This document shows positions 14,288-17,604 of a stretch of DNA of 17,604 nucleotides, piece after piece. The notes beneath the pieces are model-generated. The model worked only from the letters and a program-made list of their open reading frames with translations, was not told the origin of the DNA and made no database searches. Position 1 is the first letter of the stretch, and every line of letters starts with the position of its first letter. The position numbers and the translations under genes are program-made. Source of the stretch: Eubacteriales bacterium (lineage in GTDB: Bacteria; Bacillota; Clostridia; Peptostreptococcales; Anaerovoracaceae); the NCBI GenBank assembly GCA_028680875.1, contig JAQUJQ010000011.1, forward strand, positions 1-17,604, written 5' to 3'.

Positions 14288-14497
14288 TTAAACTTCGGTC
14301 GCTACTTTTTGTCTGCTCCTTTTAAAGAAGAAAGAAATTGCATAAAGTCCGGCTAGTCCGACCAATGCGTAGAGGATTCTGCTAATGGTTGCATATTGTC
14401 CGCCAAAGATGGCTGCAATCAGATCATATTGAAAGAAACCAATTAGTCCCCAGTTGATTGCACCGATAATGACAAGGACAAGTACCAAATTTCTCAT
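14288..14497 (-). CDS. DUF378 family small membrane protein
   Basis: The function is unknown. I chose the ATG at 14497 (69 residues) because AAAGGAG lies 8 bases upstream; the ATG at 14503 is only 2 bases from that site, and the longer reading frame has no ribosome site. Residues 3-21 form the first membrane segment and contain the family hallmark INWGLIG (14-20). A short polar turn with FQYDLIAAIFGG follows, then a second segment at about 40-58 (RILYALVGLAGLYAISFFF). The tail KRSRQK is positively charged, so it probably lies in the cytoplasm. It is a single gene, divergent from the nucleoside kinase. No terminator follows directly, so its transcript should run about 110 bases to the hairpin at 14175-14144. 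Confidence 0.9.
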   Translation of the reverse strand: MRNLVLVLVIIGAINWGLIGFFQYDLIAAIFGGQYATISRILYALVGLAGLYAISFFFKRSRQKVATEV

Positions 14498-14583
14498 AGA
14501 CATCACTCCTTTCATATAGGATTTTCTCCAATTATTAAAAAAATATGATAGAATATAGAAAAACGAGAAGGTGGGAGACGTAA

Positions 14584-16251
14584 ATGATGATTGCCGTTCA
14601 ACTAAAAACAGCACAAAATAGTGAACCGGAAGATATCATGGTTACACAAGGAATGATGATAGAGGATTTAGTTAAGGAATATCAAAGTAAATTACCCTAT
14701 CGGATTCTTGCGGCTAAATTGAATAATAAGGTTGTAGAATTGAACAAGCTTGTTACGGAGCCTTGCAACTTAACATTTCTGGATATACGGAATCCTTCAG
14801 CAAGTCTTATCTATCAGAGAAGCGTATCCTTTATTTATCTTAAAGCAGTTTATGATGTCCTAGGTAAAGTCAAGGTTCTAATTGAAAACTCTTTAAACAA
14901 AGGCCTATATACAGAAATTAAGTTGAGGGATCATATATCAGATGATACTCTTTCACAAATAGAGGAGCGTATGTACCAAGTGGTTCAGGCAGATATTCCT
15001 TTTACCCGAAAAGTATTAGGGAAAGAAGAAGCTATGCAGATCTTGTCTGAAGGAGATCATGCAGAAAAACGGAGAATGTTGGCTCGGGCTTCTCAATTTG
15101 AAACGGTGCCCATTTACTCCTGTGATGGCTTTATGAATTTTTTTTATGGACAAATGGTACCATCGTCCGGTTATATTAAACATTTTGAGCTGAGAAAATA
15201 CCGAAATGGAATTCTACTACGTTTTCCATCCTGTACTGAGCCGGATCGAGTCCCCGAATTTAAGGATGAAAGGAAACTGTATCAGGCTTTTGGAGAGGCG
15301 AAAAAATGGGGAAACCTGATGGGAATATCCTATGTGGGGGATATGAACCAAAAAATCGAAAAGGAAGAATATAAAGAAATCATCCAAGTATCCGAAGCAC
15401 TTCATGAGAAGAAAATCGCAGGGATTGCAGATCAAATCATGAAGAACGGAAAGAGGATAATTCTTATCACAGGACCTTCATCATCCGGAAAAACATCTTT
15501 TGCCAAACGGCTTTCTATCCAATTGATGGTTCTGGGACAAAAACCCCTTTACCTGGGAACGGATGATTACTTTGTTGAAAGGCATCAAACCCCTGTACTG
15601 CCAAACGGAGAGTATAATTTTGAAGACATAGATGCTATTGATATTGAACTGTTCAATGATAATATGAATGATCTTTTAGCAGGGAAATATGTGGATTTAC
15701 CAACCTTCAATTTCAAAGAAGGAAAAAAATATTTTGGTGAAAGAATTACCAGGGCTAAAAAGAGGCAACCAATTATTATTGAAGGTATTCATGGTCTCAA
15801 TCAAGCCCTTACACCACGAATTCCCGAAGAGGAAAAGTTTAAGATTTATATTAGCCCACTTACCCAACTGAATGTGGATAATCATAACCGCATCCCTACA
15901 ACGGATGCCCGGTTATTGCGGCGGCTGGTCAGAGATCATGAGTTCAGACACTACTCTGCCCAATATACAATAGAACAATGGCCAAAAGTCCGGGCAGGTG
16001 AAGATAAGAACATCTTTCCCTACAACAGTGAAGCGGATGTTTTTTTCAACTCGGCACTCACATATGAACTATCGGTCCTGAAAAAATATGCTCAACCTTT
16101 ACTTGAGGCCATCTCTTCTGATGAGAAAGCATATAGTGAAGCTGTGCGATTACTCAAGTTTCTAAGATTTTTTAAGACAATCGAGGACGAATCAGCCATC
16201 CCAAACAACTCAATTATCCGGGAGTTCATCGGCGGCAGTATATTAGTATAG
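14584..16251 (+). CDS. TGS-domain nucleoside (uridine) kinase
   Basis: A 555-residue cytoplasmic fusion known in Clostridia and Thermotogae. Residues about 1-65 are a TGS-like domain (MVTQGMMIEDLVKEYQ), 70-220 resemble the second additional domain of threonyl-tRNA synthetase, and 290-500 are a uridine-kinase/PRK P-loop domain. Walker A is GPSSSGKT (297-304). LYLGTDDYFVERHQTP supplies the catalytic Asp region, IIIEGIHGLN follows Walker B, and RLLRRLVRDHEFRHYSA fits the lid. It should phosphorylate a nucleoside (uridine or cytidine in the classical family), but the real substrate of the TGS-bearing form is uncertain. The tRNA-synthetase-like N-terminus has no class II catalytic core, so it is not an aminoacyl-tRNA synthetase. 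AAGGTGG precedes the ATG; the ATG at 14587 is an equally possible start. It ends at a strong terminator. Confidence 0.88.
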   Translation: MMIAVQLKTAQNSEPEDIMVTQGMMIEDLVKEYQSKLPYRILAAKLNNKVVELNKLVTEPCNLTFLDIRNPSASLIYQRSVSFIYLKAVYDVLGKVKVLIENSLNKGLYTEIKLRDHISDDTLSQIEERMYQVVQADIPFTRKVLGKEEAMQILSEGDHAEKRRMLARASQFETVPIYSCDGFMNFFYGQMVPSSGYIKHFELRKYRNGILLRFPSCTEPDRVPEFKDERKLYQAFGEAKKWGNLMGISYVGDMNQKIEKEEYKEIIQVSEALHEKKIAGIADQIMKNGKRIILITGPSSSGKTSFAKRLSIQLMVLGQKPLYLGTDDYFVERHQTPVLPNGEYNFEDIDAIDIELFNDNMNDLLAGKYVDLPTFNFKEGKKYFGERITRAKKRQPIIIEGIHGLNQALTPRIPEEEKFKIYISPLTQLNVDNHNRIPTTDARLLRRLVRDHEFRHYSAQYTIEQWPKVRAGEDKNIFPYNSEADVFFNSALTYELSVLKKYAQPLLEAISSDEKAYSEAVRLLKFLRFFKTIEDESAIPNNSIIREFIGGSILV

Positions 16252-16285
16252 AAGAGAAGGAATGGTGTTAATATAATAAAAAAAT

Positions 16286-16336
16286 AGGACGGTCCTTGAA
16301 CGCTTTCAGTAAAGCACGGACCGTCCTTTTCTTTTA
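16286..16336. terminator. Bidirectional intrinsic terminator between the kinase and hydrogenase genes
   Basis: AGGACGGTCC (16286-16295) pairs with GGACCGTCCT (16318-16327). A nested GCTTT-CAGT-AAAGC hairpin lies inside (16302-16315). The right side ends TTTTCTTTT, and the left flank is a run of seven A, so it works in both directions for the two convergent genes. Confidence 0.92.
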
Positions 16337-16354
16337 GTTACATTTATTCAATTT

Positions 16355-17604
16355 TTATTCTTGGCAGTAAACGTCTCTTTTGTGATAGTGAGTATGCAAC
16401 AGCTTATGAGATAATTCCCCATTGGGTTCTTTTAGATATTCTTCATAAAGCTTCTGTACTTCCGGATTGTGATGTGACTTTCGAAGTACTTGTCTTTCAT
16501 CTTCAGAATAAAGAGCATTGGCTCTGTTGGTTTTCGGATTTACATCCAATCTGGCTTTCGCCGATACATGAGACTGTCCTCCGCCGTGGACACATCCACC
16601 CGGACAAGCCATGACTTCGATAAAATGATAATCCTTTTCACCGGCCCTTACTGCATCTAAAACCTTAGCGGCATTGGCTGTTCCATGTGCAATCGCAATT
16701 TTTATGTCTGTCGGTGTACCATCAATGGGCAGGGTTACTGTAGCTTCCTTAACACCTTCCAGACCTCTGCATACTTTATATTCAATGTCTTTTAGATCTT
16801 CACCGGTAAGAATGTCTGCTACTGTTCTAAGAGCGGCTTCCATGACACCTCCGGTGGCTCCGAAAATGACGGCTGCACCGGTGTAATCACCCAGGATGCT
16901 GTCCGGCTCTTCATCAGGCAGAGCATTAAAGTTGATCCTGGCTTGCTTGATCATGTCTCCCAGCTCTCGGGTTGTCAAGGAAAAGTCGACGTCCCTGATA
17001 CCATCTACTTGCATTTCCGGTCGATTTGCTTCTGTCTTCTTTGAAGTACAAGGCATAATAGATACACAGACAATTTTCTTGGGGTCAATGTTAAATTTTT
17101 CTGCATAATAAGATTTAACTACTGCGCCAAACATCTGTTGCGGTGATTTGCATGTGGATAGATTATCCAGGAAATCCGGATAGTTGATTTCACAGTATCT
17201 GATCCAACCGGGCGAACAAGATGTAATCATTGGCAGTGTCCCGCCGTTCTTTACTCGGCTCAGAAGTTCGGTTCCTTCTTCCAAAATGGTCAGATCGGCC
17301 GAGAAGTTGGTGTCAAAGACCCGGTCAAAACCGATTCTCTTAAGTGCAGCAACCATCTTGCCTGTAACGGGAGTACCGACAGGAAGACCAAATTCTTCAC
17401 CTAAAGAAGCTCTGACAGCGGGAGCGGTTTGCACAACTACGAATTTATCCGGATCATCAATGGCGTCCCAAACCTGGTCAATATAAGGTTTTTCTTTTAG
17501 TGCTGCAACAGGGCATGCCACAATACATTGGCCACAAAATACACAGTTTACATCCTTCATACTGTAATCAAATGCAGGAGCAACTTCTGTATTAAAGCCT
17601 CTGT
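16355..17604 (-). CDS. hydA: [FeFe] hydrogenase catalytic subunit, N-terminus beyond the window
   Basis: Reduces protons or oxidises H2 at the H-cluster, disposing of fermentation electrons. The frame stays open past the ATG at 17560 to the right edge, and the extra residues (RGFNTEVAPAFDYS) are typical HydA sequence, so that ATG is internal. The visible part begins with the second [4Fe-4S] cluster motif, CVFCGQCIVACP (about 17511-17546). The three H-cluster signatures follow: L1 TSCSPGW (17224-17204), L2 IMPCTSKK (about 17060-17037) and L3 MACPGGCVHGGG (about 16613-16578). A small-subunit-type domain (Fe_hyd_SSU) forms the C-terminus. The TSC form of L1 is the classical one of active group A enzymes. 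The modular N-terminus, and so the electron partner (ferredoxin or NADH), cannot be judged here. Confidence 0.95.
   Translation of the reverse strand, partial: RGFNTEVAPAFDYSMKDVNCVFCGQCIVACPVAALKEKPYIDQVWDAIDDPDKFVVVQTAPAVRASLGEEFGLPVGTPVTGKMVAALKRIGFDRVFDTNFSADLTILEEGTELLSRVKNGGTLPMITSCSPGWIRYCEINYPDFLDNLSTCKSPQQMFGAVVKSYYAEKFNIDPKKIVCVSIMPCTSKKTEANRPEMQVDGIRDVDFSLTTRELGDMIKQARINFNALPDEEPDSILGDYTGAAVIFGATGGVMEAALRTVADILTGEDLKDIEYKVCRGLEGVKEATVTLPIDGTPTDIKIAIAHGTANAAKVLDAVRAGEKDYHFIEVMACPGGCVHGGGQSHVSAKARLDVNPKTNRANALYSEDERQVLRKSHHNPEVQKLYEEYLKEPNGELSHKLLHTHYHKRDVYCQE

Noticed and set aside
17184..17486. 100-codon plus-strand frame inside the hydrogenase gene
   Set aside because: Antisense shadow of a strongly conserved coding frame with no ribosome site or recognisable domain. 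The same applies to the other short frames opposite grdCD, PHP, paaK and the kinase.
1..17604. Mobile elements, phage genes, CRISPR arrays, tRNA or rRNA genes
   Set aside because: No transposase, integrase, direct-repeat/spacer pattern or tRNA cloverleaf was seen; gene content and style are uniform.

Overview
The window looks like chromosomal DNA from an anaerobic, probably spore-forming, amino-acid-fermenting Firmicute of the class Clostridia. The evidence is a glycine/sarcosine/betaine reductase component C gene (Stickland fermentation), an [FeFe] hydrogenase, a PaaK/ACT pair, strong AGGAGG ribosome binding sites, AT-rich intergenic DNA and a sporulation-type promoter signature. I do not name a genus. 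No insertion sequence, prophage gene, tRNA, rRNA or CRISPR array was seen, so this is not an obvious mobile island.

Layout. (1) 1-2427 (+): the end of a glycine reductase locus, a single ORF joining GrdC (FabH-like) and GrdD (PlsX-like); its start lies off the left edge. (2) 2428-7948 (+): a purine or nucleoside salvage and uptake operon: a promoter region rich in dyads, xpt, a BMP-type substrate-binding lipoprotein, an ABC ATPase with two nucleotide-binding domains and two permeases. An intra-operon hairpin lies just after the lipoprotein gene. (3) 7971-11280 (+): a new promoter, then a DUF1461 membrane protein, a DJ-1/PfpI protein, an MFS exporter and a PHP-domain phosphoesterase. (4) 11277-11741 (-): a NimA-like flavin-binding protein that meets the PHP gene stop-to-stop. 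(5) 11854-12210 (+): a PC4/YdbC-like DNA-binding protein with a palindrome over its -10 box, ending at a bidirectional terminator. (6) 12211-13922 (-): phenylacetate-CoA ligase (paaK) followed by a tandem-ACT protein. (7) 13955-14261: a compact, mostly undescribed patch. It holds a 38-residue Cys-rich membrane peptide on + behind a SigK-like promoter and, on -, a strong sigma-A-type promoter followed by about 90 nt and an intrinsic terminator (candidate small RNA or attenuated leader of paaK). (8) 14288-14497 (-): a DUF378 membrane protein. (9) 14584-16251 (+): a TGS-domain nucleoside (uridine) kinase. (10) 16355-17604 (-): an [FeFe] hydrogenase whose N-terminus lies off the right edge.

How the genes fit together. 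Component C of glycine reductase yields acetyl phosphate from the selenoprotein-bound carboxymethyl group. Xpt, the BMP-type transporter and the nucleoside kinase point to purine/nucleoside scavenging. The hydrogenase disposes of reductant, and PaaK activates aryl-acetates derived from aromatic amino acids. Linking these modules into one physiology is inference. The best candidates for something undescribed are the GrdC-GrdD fusion, the Cys-rich peptide with its sporulation-type promoter, and the minus-strand promoter/terminator unit beside it.
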